Source: JAKFEW01 sp036675505 (GTDB lineage Bacteria; Cyanobacteriota; Sericytochromatia; S15B-MN24; JAQBPE01). From it: 64,000 bases of DNA. Made by a program: the position numbers and the translations under genes. The stretch is from assembly GCA_036675505.1 (NCBI GenBank), contig JAKFEW010000046.1:62001-126000 (forward strand), written 5' to 3'. Shown here in pieces: positions 17,656-26,014 of this stretch (positions within the stretch are counted from its first letter, which is position 1; each line of letters opens with the position of its first letter). The notes below the pieces were generated by a model. The model saw nothing but the letters and a program-made list of their open reading frames with translations, did not search any database and was not told the origin of the DNA.

Positions 17656-19134
17656 CTAGCGGATCCCCTCGATGTAGACCGTCTTCCACTCGGTGAAGAA
17701 CTCGATCGCCTCCCAGCCGGCCTCGCGGCCGCCGAAGCCCGAGTCCTTGTAGCCGCCGAACGGCATGTGCGGCTCGGAATAGGTCGTGTTGACGTTCACA
17801 TGGACCATCCCGGCCTCGCTCTCTCGGGTGAAGCGCAGGGCCTTGTTCAGGTCGGTGGTGAAGATCGAGGACGAAAGGCCGAAATCGCAGTCGTTCGCGA
17901 GCGCGATGGCGTGCTCGTAGTCGCGCGCCTCGGTGATGGCGAGCAAGGGGCCGAAGGCCTCCTCGCGGAACAGCTTCATGTCGGAGGTCACGCCCGTGAT
18001 GACCGTCGGCTCCACGAAGTGCCCATGCACCAGGTCGCCTTCGGTCGCCGCCGCGCCGCCGGTCAACACCGTTCCGCCCTGCGCCTTCGCGGTCTCGATG
18101 AAGCGCAGCACCTCCTTGCGGCGGTTCTCGTCGACGCAGGGGCCCATCGCGGTTTCGGGGTTCATGCCGTTGCCGACGACGAGCTTCGCGACCTCCGCCA
18201 CGAGCAGGCGCTCGAATTCGGCCCGGGCACCCGCCTCGACGATGATGCGCGAGGTGGCCGTGCAGCGCTGGCCGGTGCTGCCGAAGGCGCCGAGCGTGGC
18301 CTGCTTGGCGGCCAGCGCGAGGTCCGCGTCGGCGAGCACCACGAGCGGGTTCTTGCCGCCCATCTCCATCAGGCAGCGCCCGGTGTGCGCCGAGGTCTGC
18401 TTGTAGACGGCCTTGCCGACGTGGGTCGAGCCGGTGAAGCTCACGGCCTTCACGCCGGGGTTCTCGGTGAGCTCGAGGCCCACGTCGGTGGCGCCGAAGA
18501 CCAGGTTCACGACGCCCGCCGGCACGCCGGCGTCGATGAAGCAATCGACGACCAGCTTGGCCGTGATCGGCGTGAGCGGCGAGGGCTTGAATACCACGGT
18601 GTTGCCCGTGACGAGCGCCGGGGCGATCTTCCAGGCCGGGATCGAGACGGGGAAGTTCCAGGGCGTGATCAGGCCGATCACGCCGAGCGGCTCGCGCACG
18701 GTGTAGTTGAAGGCCGTCGTGCCGACCGACGGGATCGTGCGCCCCACCAGGCGGACCCCCTCGCCCGCGGCGAACTCCATGCAGCCGATCGCCCGATCCA
18801 CCTCGCCGCGCGACTCGACCAGGGTCTTGCCTTCTTCGCGGGTCAAGGCCAGGGCGATCGCCTCGCGGCGCTCGGCCATCAGCTGGGCGGCCTTCGCGAC
18901 CAGCTTGCCACGCTGCGGGGCGGGCACGCGCCGCCAGGTGGCGAAGGCACGCTCGGCGGCGGCGATCGCCGCCTTCACCACCTCGCGGGAGGAGTCCGGC
19001 GACGTGCCCAGAAGCTCGCGGACGTCGGCGGGGTTGCGATTCTCGATCAGGGAACACCCGTCGGGTACCTGCCATTGGCCATCGATGTAGTTGGCCAGGT
19101 TGGCGGTGGCGGTGGCGGTCAGGCTATGCGTCAT
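17656..19134 (-). CDS. NAD(P)-dependent aldehyde dehydrogenase
   Basis: This 492-residue enzyme of the ALDH superfamily oxidises an aldehyde to a carboxylate. Visible residues are the cofactor/oxyanion motif PWNFPVSIPAWK, general base Glu in MEMGGKNP, catalytic Cys in GSTGQRCTATSR and the late motif EEAFGPL. The GQRCTATSR form is common in 2,5-dioxovalerate (alpha-ketoglutarate semialdehyde) dehydrogenases. That makes it the best specific guess, but succinate-semialdehyde and other substrates cannot be excluded. GGAGGA precedes the ATG. No sugar-acid pathway genes are adjacent. Confidence 0.9.
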   Translation of the reverse strand: MTHSLTATATANLANYIDGQWQVPDGCSLIENRNPADVRELLGTSPDSSREVVKAAIAAAERAFATWRRVPAPQRGKLVAKAAQLMAERREAIALALTREEGKTLVESRGEVDRAIGCMEFAAGEGVRLVGRTIPSVGTTAFNYTVREPLGVIGLITPWNFPVSIPAWKIAPALVTGNTVVFKPSPLTPITAKLVVDCFIDAGVPAGVVNLVFGATDVGLELTENPGVKAVSFTGSTHVGKAVYKQTSAHTGRCLMEMGGKNPLVVLADADLALAAKQATLGAFGSTGQRCTATSRIIVEAGARAEFERLLVAEVAKLVVGNGMNPETAMGPCVDENRRKEVLRFIETAKAQGGTVLTGGAAATEGDLVHGHFVEPTVITGVTSDMKLFREEAFGPLLAITEARDYEHAIALANDCDFGLSSSIFTTDLNKALRFTRESEAGMVHVNVNTTYSEPHMPFGGYKDSGFGGREAGWEAIEFFTEWKTVYIEGIR

Positions 19135-19194
19135 GGTTCCTCCGAGGGGCGCGGGATCACGGTCAGTGTGATGTACCCGGCCGACAGCAGGAGG

Positions 19195-19220
19195 GCACGC
19201 CTGGTACGTTGGGGGCGTGC
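19195..19220. other. Inverted repeat upstream of the first Kelch gene
   Basis: A 7-bp perfect inverted repeat (19195-19201 with 19214-19220) lies in the 141-bp divergent gap between the aldehyde dehydrogenase and the Kelch lipoprotein. It could be an operator or leader hairpin. The rest of the gap shows no clear promoter. Confidence 0.25.
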
Positions 19221-19275
19221 GGCGGCCGGGAATCTAGATCATGCGGCCTGCGCCGCCTGGTTGGAGATCGAACCC

Positions 19276-20745
19276 GTGACCGCCCGTACCATGCGCTGCG
19301 CCGCGCTGATCACCCTGCTCGTGACCTTCGGCGGCTGCACCCGTCTCAAGGAAGTGCCCGCGCCGGCGACCTCGGTCGTGCCGGCGGGCTCGCCGGCGCC
19401 CGACGACGCGACGCCGGTGCCCTTCCCGAGCGTGACCACGCCGCCCCCGTCGCCGACGCCGACGCCGGTGCCTGGCCCCGCGATCACGATCCTCGAGCCC
19501 ACAGCGGCCACGGACTTCTCGGGCACGGCGGTCGACATCGTCTTCACGGCCACGCCCGCGGCGGGTCGCAAGCTCAAGGACGCGAAGATCCTGTACGACG
19601 GCCGCGAGCTCGCGGCGTTCGAGGGCGAGGGTCCGTCCTTCCGGCTCGACGACTGGGACCCGAACGTCCAGAACAGCAAGGCCGAGCCGCCGCTCACCGA
19701 GCCCGTGCGCACGGGCAACCACACCCTCACCCTCGTCGCGACCGACGAGCTGGGAGGCGAGGGCAAGGTCGAGGTCGGCATCTTCAAGCAGCTCAAGCTC
19801 ACGGGCTGGACCGAGCTCACGGCGATGCCGAACCCCACCAGCCACCATGCGGTCTTCTCCGACGGCGCCGTGCCGCCTTCGTTCGTGTCGATCTGGGGCA
19901 GCGTCGACGGCATCGAGACGACCGTCATCCCGCGCCCGAACGTCTATGGCTTCAGCCCGGTGGGCGAGGGCCAGTGGACCACGCTGACCATCAACGGCAA
20001 CAGCGCGCCCCGCGCGGGCTACGCCGGCGCCGTGCACCCCAGCGGCCAGCTCTTCTACCTGATCGGCGGCCGCACGGCCGCTCAGGATCTGCGCTCGGTC
20101 GACGTCTACGCCCCGTTGCGAAAGGTGGCCGAGCAGTCGCTGGTGAGCCTCGGGGTCGCCCGCACGGACGCCGCCGCGGCCTTCGCCGGCGACGCCCTCT
20201 ACGTGATGGGCGGCCGCTCGGCGGGGGCTGCGATCTACTCGGTGGAACGCGTGGCGATCGGCAAGGATGGCAACCCGGACGGCGAGTTCAAGGCGATGGC
20301 GGACATGCAGAACGCCCGCGTCGGCGCGAACGCGCTGGTGCAGGGCAACGAGATCTGGCTCTTCGGGGGCGGTCACCGCCCGATCGAGGTTTACGACACG
20401 GCGGCGAACACCTGGCGGTTCCTCACGGACCCGACCGGCCAGACGATCGGCACGCCGGAGGCCTGGTCACACGCGCTGATGACCCCGGTGGGCGATCGCG
20501 TCTACTTCTTCGGCGGGGAGAAGGAGGATGGCCAGGCGACCGACCGCATCTACGAGTTCAACCCGACCACCAAGAGCTGGCGCGACATGGGCCCGATGCC
20601 GTCGATCACGGGTGAAGACCCCGAAACGCGCCCGCTGACCCGCGTGGCCGGGTTCTTCCATGATGCCGCGTTCTACCTGATCGGCGGCCAGACGGTGCCG
20701 GGTCGCAAGACCTCGGCCCGCGTCTTTAAGGGCGCTACGCTATAG
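19276..20745 (+). CDS. Kelch-repeat lipoprotein with Ig-like domain, copy 1
   Basis: This 489-residue secreted lipoprotein has a signal sequence ending VTFGGC. A Pro/Thr/Ser linker follows (about residues 35-70). An Ig-like beta domain comes next (about residues 75-170), with the motif DFSGTAVDI and ILYDGREL. Last is a beta-propeller of Kelch repeats marked by LIGGR, VMGGR, LFGGG, FFGGE and LIGGQ. The same domain order occurs in a second gene 6 kb downstream. Kelch propellers usually bind proteins or glycans; a surface adhesive or sensing role is likely but unproven. The GTG start has GGAG 9 bases upstream; an ATG five codons in is the alternative. The stop codon lies within the first unit of a tandem DNA repeat. 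Confidence 0.82.
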   Translation: MTARTMRCAALITLLVTFGGCTRLKEVPAPATSVVPAGSPAPDDATPVPFPSVTTPPPSPTPTPVPGPAITILEPTAATDFSGTAVDIVFTATPAAGRKLKDAKILYDGRELAAFEGEGPSFRLDDWDPNVQNSKAEPPLTEPVRTGNHTLTLVATDELGGEGKVEVGIFKQLKLTGWTELTAMPNPTSHHAVFSDGAVPPSFVSIWGSVDGIETTVIPRPNVYGFSPVGEGQWTTLTINGNSAPRAGYAGAVHPSGQLFYLIGGRTAAQDLRSVDVYAPLRKVAEQSLVSLGVARTDAAAAFAGDALYVMGGRSAGAAIYSVERVAIGKDGNPDGEFKAMADMQNARVGANALVQGNEIWLFGGGHRPIEVYDTAANTWRFLTDPTGQTIGTPEAWSHALMTPVGDRVYFFGGEKEDGQATDRIYEFNPTTKSWRDMGPMPSITGEDPETRPLTRVAGFFHDAAFYLIGGQTVPGRKTSARVFKGATL

Positions 20746-20808
20746 CCGCAGGCGCCGGCGCTACGCTATAGCCGCAGGCGCCGGCGCCACGCTTCAGCGT
20801 CGGCCGCG
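20731..20808. repeat. 26-bp tandem repeats between convergent genes
   Basis: Two identical 26-bp units (20731-20756 and 20757-20782) are followed by a degenerate third unit (20783-20808). Each unit begins GGCGC and ends GCGCC and has a central GCTATAGC palindrome, so each can fold. The first unit includes the Kelch stop codon, and the array ends 7 bases before the stop of the collagen-like gene on the other strand. It may act as a bidirectional terminator or be a small REP-like element. Confidence 0.75.
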
Positions 20809-20815
20809 GCGGCGA

Positions 20816-22825
20816 TCAATAGTACTCCGTCATGGTGACAGAGCCGCGCACCCGGTTGTCGTTCGGGTCGACGTTCGACGGCGAGCCCGTCACGTCCATC
20901 CTGACCTGGATCTGCAGCCGGAAGAAGGCCGTGGAGTTGGTGTAAGGCAGGAAGCCGTCGATCGCGACCGAGGGCGCCCAGCGGGTGGTGAACTCGCCGG
21001 CGACGGTCTCGTCGACGATATCGCCGCCGAGCGCCGGCACCGCGCCGAGCTTGACCTGCACCCGCGCCACGCCTTGCGACGCCGCCGCCAACGCCCGCGC
21101 GTTCAGCGTCACGAAGCCCGTCACATGGACGCCCTTCCCGGTGCTGGTCGCCCGGTAGGTGCTGTCGTCGATCAGGATGAAGCCGGTCGCCTGGCCGAGT
21201 CCGAAGTTCGTGGCGAACTGGGCCGTCGTTTCCGGCGCGTCGAGCATCTCGGGGTCGTTGAGGCTCGAGAAGGTCACGAAGTTGGAGTTGCCGGGCACGC
21301 CTTCCTCGCCGGAAACGCCGATCACCGAGCCGACCGCAAAGGACTGGCCGATGGCTTGATCGCCGGCCAGGATCAAGCTCAGCACGGTGATCGAGGTCGT
21401 GGTGTGGGAGACCAGGCGCATGTGGGTGCGCCGGGTGCCGTCGCTCATGATCAGCACGCTGCCGTTCACGAACGAGTCCGCGTTGGCGACGGCAATGGTC
21501 TGGTTCACGGCGAGATCGGGGTCGCCGACGTTGTACACCTGGTTCGTCGTCGTCACCGAGCCCATCGGCCCCTGGAGTCCCTGGAGGCCCTGGGGACCCG
21601 TGGGCCCCTGAATACCCTGGGGCCCCGCGGGCCCCGTGGGACCCTGGATGCCCGGCGGACCGGCAACCGCGATGAACGAACCGGCGTTGAAGGTGAAGCC
21701 GATGTCCTTGTCGCCGTTCGCCCGCAGCGGCGTCATCGTCAGCTGGTTGGCCGCCACGCTGTCGATCTTCAAGTAAATGCGGTCGGTGCCGCTCGCGAGC
21801 ATCACGGTGGAAGCCGGCACGAACGGCGTGCTGTTCTCCACAGCGAGCACGACCTGGGAGGTGCCCACGGTGTAAGGCACGGTCGTCTTGGTGAGTGGTG
21901 AGAGGCCGATCTCGCCCTGGACGCCCTGTGGGCCCTGGGCGCCCACCACGCCGATCGTGGCGGTGGCGTTGAACACCGTGCCTCCGTTGGCGTTGCCGGT
22001 CGTGGTGATCGGCGTGAACGTGAGCGACGTGGCGGTCTTGCCGTCGAGCCGCACGTACAGCCGATTGGCCCCCTGGCTGAGCAGCAAGATGCTGTTGACC
22101 ACGAAGGCACTCGTGTTCGCCACCGGTACGGAGGCCTGGGTCGTGCCGACCGTGTAGTCGGCCGTGGTGTTGGTGATCGGCGACGGGCCGGGCGGGCCGA
22201 TTGGGCCCTCGGGGCCGATCGGCCCCCGCTCGCCGGCGGCGCCCTTGAGGCCGGAGACGCCCACGGAGGTGCCGGACGGGTAGTTCGTGCCCACCGGCGA
22301 GTCTTCGGCGTAGCCGAGCGGCAGGATCGTGATGGTGCGCTCGCCCTTGGCGGTGATCACGGCGTGAAAGGCCCGGCCCGCATCCGAGAAGACGACCACG
22401 CCGCCCTGCACGAAGGCCGCTTCGCTCTCGACGGCGACGACCGTCTCGGCGGTGCCGACGGTGTAGCCGACCGTGGTCTTGGTGAGCGGCGTGGCGCCGT
22501 TGGGGCCTTGCTGGCCGATGCCGACCGGGCCGCGCGGGCCATCGGGGCCGGCCTTGCCTTCAGGGCCGATCGGACCCTGCGCACCGGTGTCGCCGCGATC
22601 GCCCTGCGGCCCCGCAGGCCCATCGGGACCGACGTCGCCTTTGGCTCCCTTCGGCCCGATCAGGCCGGTGCCGCCGGCGCCGCTGCCCGATTCGAGCGAG
22701 CCCGGCAGCTTCGCCGTCTTGATCGTGGTCGAGGAGGGGTCGAGCAGCGGCAGGTCGGTCGCGCACCCCGCGAGGAAGGCGCTGAACAGCACCGCCGACG
22801 TCAGGTTGGACCGTTTGCGAGCCAC
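20816..22825 (-). CDS. Collagen-like modular lipoprotein
   Basis: The 669-residue product has a signal peptide with lipobox FLAGC. Four blocks of Gly-X-Y collagen repeats (near residues 53-110, 193-215, 297-308 and 390-425) alternate with four related beta-rich modules of about 80 residues. These modules begin with patterns such as TKTTVGYTVGT and end in a hydrophobic VGVSG. A unique C-terminal domain of about 160 residues follows, reminiscent of trimeric fibre heads. Collagen-like blocks usually drive trimerisation, so this is probably a surface fibre or adhesin. The start is GTG with GGAGGA upstream. A -10-like TATAAA lies about 37 bases before the start. Confidence 0.8.
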   Translation of the reverse strand: MARKRSNLTSAVLFSAFLAGCATDLPLLDPSSTTIKTAKLPGSLESGSGAGGTGLIGPKGAKGDVGPDGPAGPQGDRGDTGAQGPIGPEGKAGPDGPRGPVGIGQQGPNGATPLTKTTVGYTVGTAETVVAVESEAAFVQGGVVVFSDAGRAFHAVITAKGERTITILPLGYAEDSPVGTNYPSGTSVGVSGLKGAAGERGPIGPEGPIGPPGPSPITNTTADYTVGTTQASVPVANTSAFVVNSILLLSQGANRLYVRLDGKTATSLTFTPITTTGNANGGTVFNATATIGVVGAQGPQGVQGEIGLSPLTKTTVPYTVGTSQVVLAVENSTPFVPASTVMLASGTDRIYLKIDSVAANQLTMTPLRANGDKDIGFTFNAGSFIAVAGPPGIQGPTGPAGPQGIQGPTGPQGLQGLQGPMGSVTTTNQVYNVGDPDLAVNQTIAVANADSFVNGSVLIMSDGTRRTHMRLVSHTTTSITVLSLILAGDQAIGQSFAVGSVIGVSGEEGVPGNSNFVTFSSLNDPEMLDAPETTAQFATNFGLGQATGFILIDDSTYRATSTGKGVHVTGFVTLNARALAAASQGVARVQVKLGAVPALGGDIVDETVAGEFTTRWAPSVAIDGFLPYTNSTAFFRLQIQVRMDVTGSPSNVDPNDNRVRGSVTMTEYY

Positions 22826-22861
22826 GGGGATCCTCCAGGGAGCGACCGAGTTTTCAAGATA

Positions 22862-22867
22862 TTTATA
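22862..22867 (-). promoter_or_regulatory. Candidate -10 box for the collagen-like gene
   Basis: TATAAA on the minus strand (5/6 to TATAAT) stands out in GC-rich surroundings, 37 bases before the GTG start. No convincing -35 box is seen. The rest of the gap to 23029 holds a 7-bp inverted repeat (22922-22928 with 22934-22940) without a T-run. Confidence 0.3.
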
Positions 22868-23029
22868 CCTGCCGGGCAGGACGTCGAAACGCCGGGATTG
22901 CCCATCAGCCGAGGGTCGACACCCTCAGACGCCCTGAGGGCCCCGTGGTTGCCAGGGTACCGTAGGGGCGGAATATTCGTCTGCGATCCCGAACACGGGC
23001 ACGGCGGGGGCGCCGAGGCGTGGCGTCCG

Positions 23030-23824
23030 CTACGGTGCGACCAGGACCAGGTTGGCACCCACCCGCAGCGGGGCCCCGTCGTACAACACGACCACGAATG
23101 GTGTCGCCGTGCCGACGTAGGTCGCGCGGGTCGCCGTCACCTGGTACTCGCCCAGGGCGATCCCCGCAACCGTGTACGTGCCGTCCGGCCCCGTTTCGAC
23201 CTGCGCTTCGCGGGTCGGGTCGGTCATCGAAACCACGCGCACCGTGGCGCCCGCCACCGGCGCGAAGCCATGCGGCGGGTCGACCACGACGCCCGAAATC
23301 GCGCCGCCGCCGGCGGGTAGCGAGGTGAACACCAGGCCACCGCCGGGCGTCGGCGTCGGCGTGGCGGTGGGTGCCGGCGTGCCGGACGGCGTTGGTGTGG
23401 ACGTCGGGGAAGCGCTGGGGGTGGCGGTGGGAGTGGGAGCAGGCGTGGGGGGCGGCGTCGAGAAGGGCGTTGCGGAAGTCGTCGTGCCCGTGCCACCGCT
23501 GCGGCTCCCGCCGCTCACGCTCTGGAAGACCGGCAACGGCACGGGCGTCGGTGTGGGCGTCGGGGTAGGTGAGGCCGAGGGCGCGCCCCTGCTCTCCGCG
23601 CCGGGCCCGGCAGCCGGTGACGCCAGGGGCGGCGTATCTGCCGCGATCGCCGGCGCTTTCGCCGCGATCACCACCGGCGCCGTGGACGCGCCGCCCACCG
23701 CCGCCAGCACGAACGGCTGGCCGTTCAGCAACGCACGGGGCACCGTTGCCGCTTCCGGGACCTGGCAGGCCGCCAGCATGGCGCAGGCGAGCACGGCGGC
23801 GAGGGAAACGTGCGATGTGTTCAA
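23030..23824 (-). CDS. Lipoprotein with Pro/Thr linker and carboxypeptidase-regulatory-like domain
   Basis: This 264-residue lipoprotein (lipobox MLAAC, Cys about residue 20) has a long Pro/Thr/Ser-Pro linker with PTPTPTP tracts (about residues 80-165). A C-terminal CarboxypepD_reg-like beta sandwich (about residues 175-264) shows ISGVVVD, GATVRVV, GPDGTYTVAGI and YQVTATR. Such domains act as structural or binding modules on exported proteins. The start appears to be TTG and has no strong ribosome-binding site, but lies 8 bases after the upstream lipoprotein gene, so coupling is likely. Confidence 0.7.
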   Translation of the reverse strand: MNTSHVSLAAVLACAMLAACQVPEAATVPRALLNGQPFVLAAVGGASTAPVVIAAKAPAIAADTPPLASPAAGPGAESRGAPSASPTPTPTPTPVPLPVFQSVSGGSRSGGTGTTTSATPFSTPPPTPAPTPTATPSASPTSTPTPSGTPAPTATPTPTPGGGLVFTSLPAGGGAISGVVVDPPHGFAPVAGATVRVVSMTDPTREAQVETGPDGTYTVAGIALGEYQVTATRATYVGTATPFVVVLYDGAPLRVGANLVLVAP

Positions 23825-23832
23825 GGCGCGGC

Positions 23833-25824
23833 CTACAGGCCGACGATCGCGGCGGGGTCCGCCGCGGCGCCGCCGATAACGACGTCCCTGGTGGCGTCGG
23901 TGAACGGTGCGAGCAGGTTGGCCGCGGTCACCCGCGCGCCGAACCCGGCGCCGAAGTCGCCCCCGCCGAGGCCGAGGTTGGTGCCCGCCTTCACGAGCTG
24001 GTATACGACCGTGAGCGGCGTCGTCGGGCCGTCGCCCGCCGCATATGCCGCGGGCGGCGTGAGCGTGAACCCGACGCTCACCGATCCGTCGCCGTTCAGC
24101 GCGCTGGAGGTGGCCCCGAACGTCCAGGTCGTGCCGCCGGCCTGCGACGCCGTCGCGCCGGCGAAGCTCGCCAGGATGTCGTCCGTGCCGCCGATCGCCC
24201 GATCGGTCAGCGTCCGATCGGTCACCTTGAATGCGCCGATCGCCCCGGAGCCGGTCGCCGTCAGCACGAGCCGCACCTGGCCGGTGCCGTTGCCGGCGGT
24301 CCCATCGTCCAGGAACGCCTTGGTGACCGTGAAGTTGGCGGTGTCCACGCCCTGGACCGTCAGCGCAGTCGGGATGCCGGGCGCCACGGTCTTGGTGAAC
24401 GACGAGCTGGGCATCCGCACGGCCGGTGCGGTGACCTGGAAGGCGCTGCCGGCGGTGAGGGAGGCCGGCGTGACGAAACGGATCGCGATCGGCACGGGCG
24501 AGCCGCCGGCGGGCACGGTGACGCCGCTGACGGCGAAGCGGCCGCCCGCGTCCGGCTGGGTGAGGCTGCCGGCGGCGAGCGCGTTGCCGCCGGCGGTGGC
24601 CGAGGCGATCGCGGCGCCGACCGGCACCGTACCCTCGAGTTGTACGTCCTGGCTGATCACCGGGTTGGCGTTGGCCAGCGTGATCGTGTACTCGGCCGTG
24701 TCGCCCGCGACGAAAAGCAGCCCGTTCAGATCGAGCCCGCCGGTCGAGGTGTCGCGCAGCGCAGCACCCACACTATAGGTGAGGTCGTTGTCGAAGTCCG
24801 CCTGCAGGTATCGACTCGCGAAGGCCGGGCTGGCCGGCGAGGCGCCCGCTGGCTTGCCAAAGGGCACGAGCCGCGCGGTGAACGTGGACGCGGGCAAGGT
24901 GAAGGGCGCCTGGAAGGTCACGGTGCCGGTCGATACCGCACTCGGCAGCACGGTGTAAACGCGGCCGCCGCTCGTCACCTCGACGTAGAACTCGTCGGGC
25001 CGGCTGCTGAGGCCCGTCGCCGTGACGTTGGCGAGGCCGCCGGGTGCGACGAACGACGAGCCCGTGATGATCGGCGTGCCTGGCGCCTCGAAGGTGTCCA
25101 GCTGCGGACTCAGCACGATCGCGGGGCCCGCGAGGAAGCCTGAAATGAAGTTCAAGTTGTCGAGCCGCACGCCGCCCGGGCTGAGGCCCGTGGCCGATAC
25201 CTGGACCACGCCGGGCGAGGCGGCGCTCACGGCTACCGCTGGGATCGTCGCTGTATAGAAGCCGTTGGCGTCCGTCGTCACGAAGGCGTTCGAGCCGACG
25301 CCACCGTTCGCGCAGTTGTCGACGAGGTGCACGGTCGCGCTCGGTAGCGCCGCGCCGCGTGGATCGGTGACCACGCCGCTGACGTTCGCGTCGAAGGACG
25401 CCACCTGGGTGAGCCCATATCCCGCACGCGCGAGCACGACGTTGGCACGCGGCACGCTGTTCACCGGATCGAGCGTGACCCGTGAAGTCGCCGGGGCGTA
25501 GCCGGGTGCCGCGATGCGCAGGGAGAACGAGCCGGGGGTGAGGCCCGAAAAGGCGTACCGGCCGTCGGGCCCGCTGACCGCGCGCCGATCGCTCCCCGCC
25601 ACCTGGATCACCGCGCCGGCGATCGGCTGAAATTCGCCGGCCACGCACGTGGCGACCAGGCCCGACACCGAGCCCGCGGCCAGGTCGCCCCCGCTGGCCG
25701 CCGCGGGCAGAACGAACGTCGCCAGTGGCGAAGCGGGCGGCGCGGCGCAGGCCGCCAGCAAGGCTGCGGAGGCCAGGACGCCGAACGCGCCCATGCGTAT
25801 GCTTGGAGTCGAAAGGAATGTCAT
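23833..25824 (-). CDS. Large secreted lipoprotein with carboxypeptidase-regulatory-like and repeat domains
   Basis: This 663-residue lipoprotein (lipobox LLAAC) begins with two CarboxypepD_reg-like domains. The first is at about residues 45-135 (GPDGRYAFSGLTPGSFSLRI) and the second at about 145-215 (VSGVVTDPRGAALPSA). Further beta-rich domains follow, including a segment like the DUF11-type repeats of surface proteins near residue 370 (AEYTITLANANPV). No catalytic residues are evident. It is probably an outer-surface structural protein working with its downstream neighbour, which carries one copy of the same domain. The ATG lacks a good ribosome-binding site; a second ATG ten codons later would also keep the signal peptide. 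Confidence 0.72.
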   Translation of the reverse strand: MTFLSTPSIRMGAFGVLASAALLAACAAPPASPLATFVLPAAASGGDLAAGSVSGLVATCVAGEFQPIAGAVIQVAGSDRRAVSGPDGRYAFSGLTPGSFSLRIAAPGYAPATSRVTLDPVNSVPRANVVLARAGYGLTQVASFDANVSGVVTDPRGAALPSATVHLVDNCANGGVGSNAFVTTDANGFYTATIPAVAVSAASPGVVQVSATGLSPGGVRLDNLNFISGFLAGPAIVLSPQLDTFEAPGTPIITGSSFVAPGGLANVTATGLSSRPDEFYVEVTSGGRVYTVLPSAVSTGTVTFQAPFTLPASTFTARLVPFGKPAGASPASPAFASRYLQADFDNDLTYSVGAALRDTSTGGLDLNGLLFVAGDTAEYTITLANANPVISQDVQLEGTVPVGAAIASATAGGNALAAGSLTQPDAGGRFAVSGVTVPAGGSPVPIAIRFVTPASLTAGSAFQVTAPAVRMPSSSFTKTVAPGIPTALTVQGVDTANFTVTKAFLDDGTAGNGTGQVRLVLTATGSGAIGAFKVTDRTLTDRAIGGTDDILASFAGATASQAGGTTWTFGATSSALNGDGSVSVGFTLTPPAAYAAGDGPTTPLTVVYQLVKAGTNLGLGGGDFGAGFGARVTAANLLAPFTDATRDVVIGGAAADPAAIVGL

Positions 25825-25915
25825 GAGGCTGGTGCGGTCTGGCTCGGCAGGCGGATCGCCATCGCTGGCGGGTGGCGCGAAACGTGCGTCGGTAGCCCAT
25901 CGCGGGTAGGAAACC

Positions 25916-25966
25916 AGTATACCGTGCTTGGTTGGATTCGAACATGCGAACTTCGAGGTAGTTCGC
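25916..25966 (-). promoter_or_regulatory. Candidate -10 box and palindrome in divergent gap
   Basis: TATACT on the minus strand (25916-25921) is a good -10 for the large lipoprotein gene, with an 84-base leader. Just upstream lies a perfect 7-bp inverted repeat (GCGAACT 25946-25952, AGTTCGC 25960-25966) where an activator or repressor could bind. The gap also faces the second Kelch gene, so the site could control both directions. Confidence 0.4.
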
Positions 25967-26014
25967 GTTACCCTACAGGCGGACGATCCGCTTGCCGATA
26001 AGCCGTAGGAACCC

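Noticed and set aside
17767..20745. A single very long plus-strand open frame running from inside the aldehyde dehydrogenase to the end of the Kelch gene
   Set aside because: Its left half is antisense to a clear aldehyde dehydrogenase and is Arg/Gly/Asp-rich noise typical of GC-rich shadows; only the part from 19276 encodes a signal peptide and Kelch domain.
21540..22720. Regular short repeats that might be taken for a CRISPR array
   Set aside because: They are Gly-X-Y collagen codons within a reading frame, with 9-bp period and no spacers.
22922..22940. Terminator after the small carboxypeptidase-regulatory-like lipoprotein gene
   Set aside because: The 7-bp hairpin has no T-run on either strand and lies about 90 bases beyond the stop.
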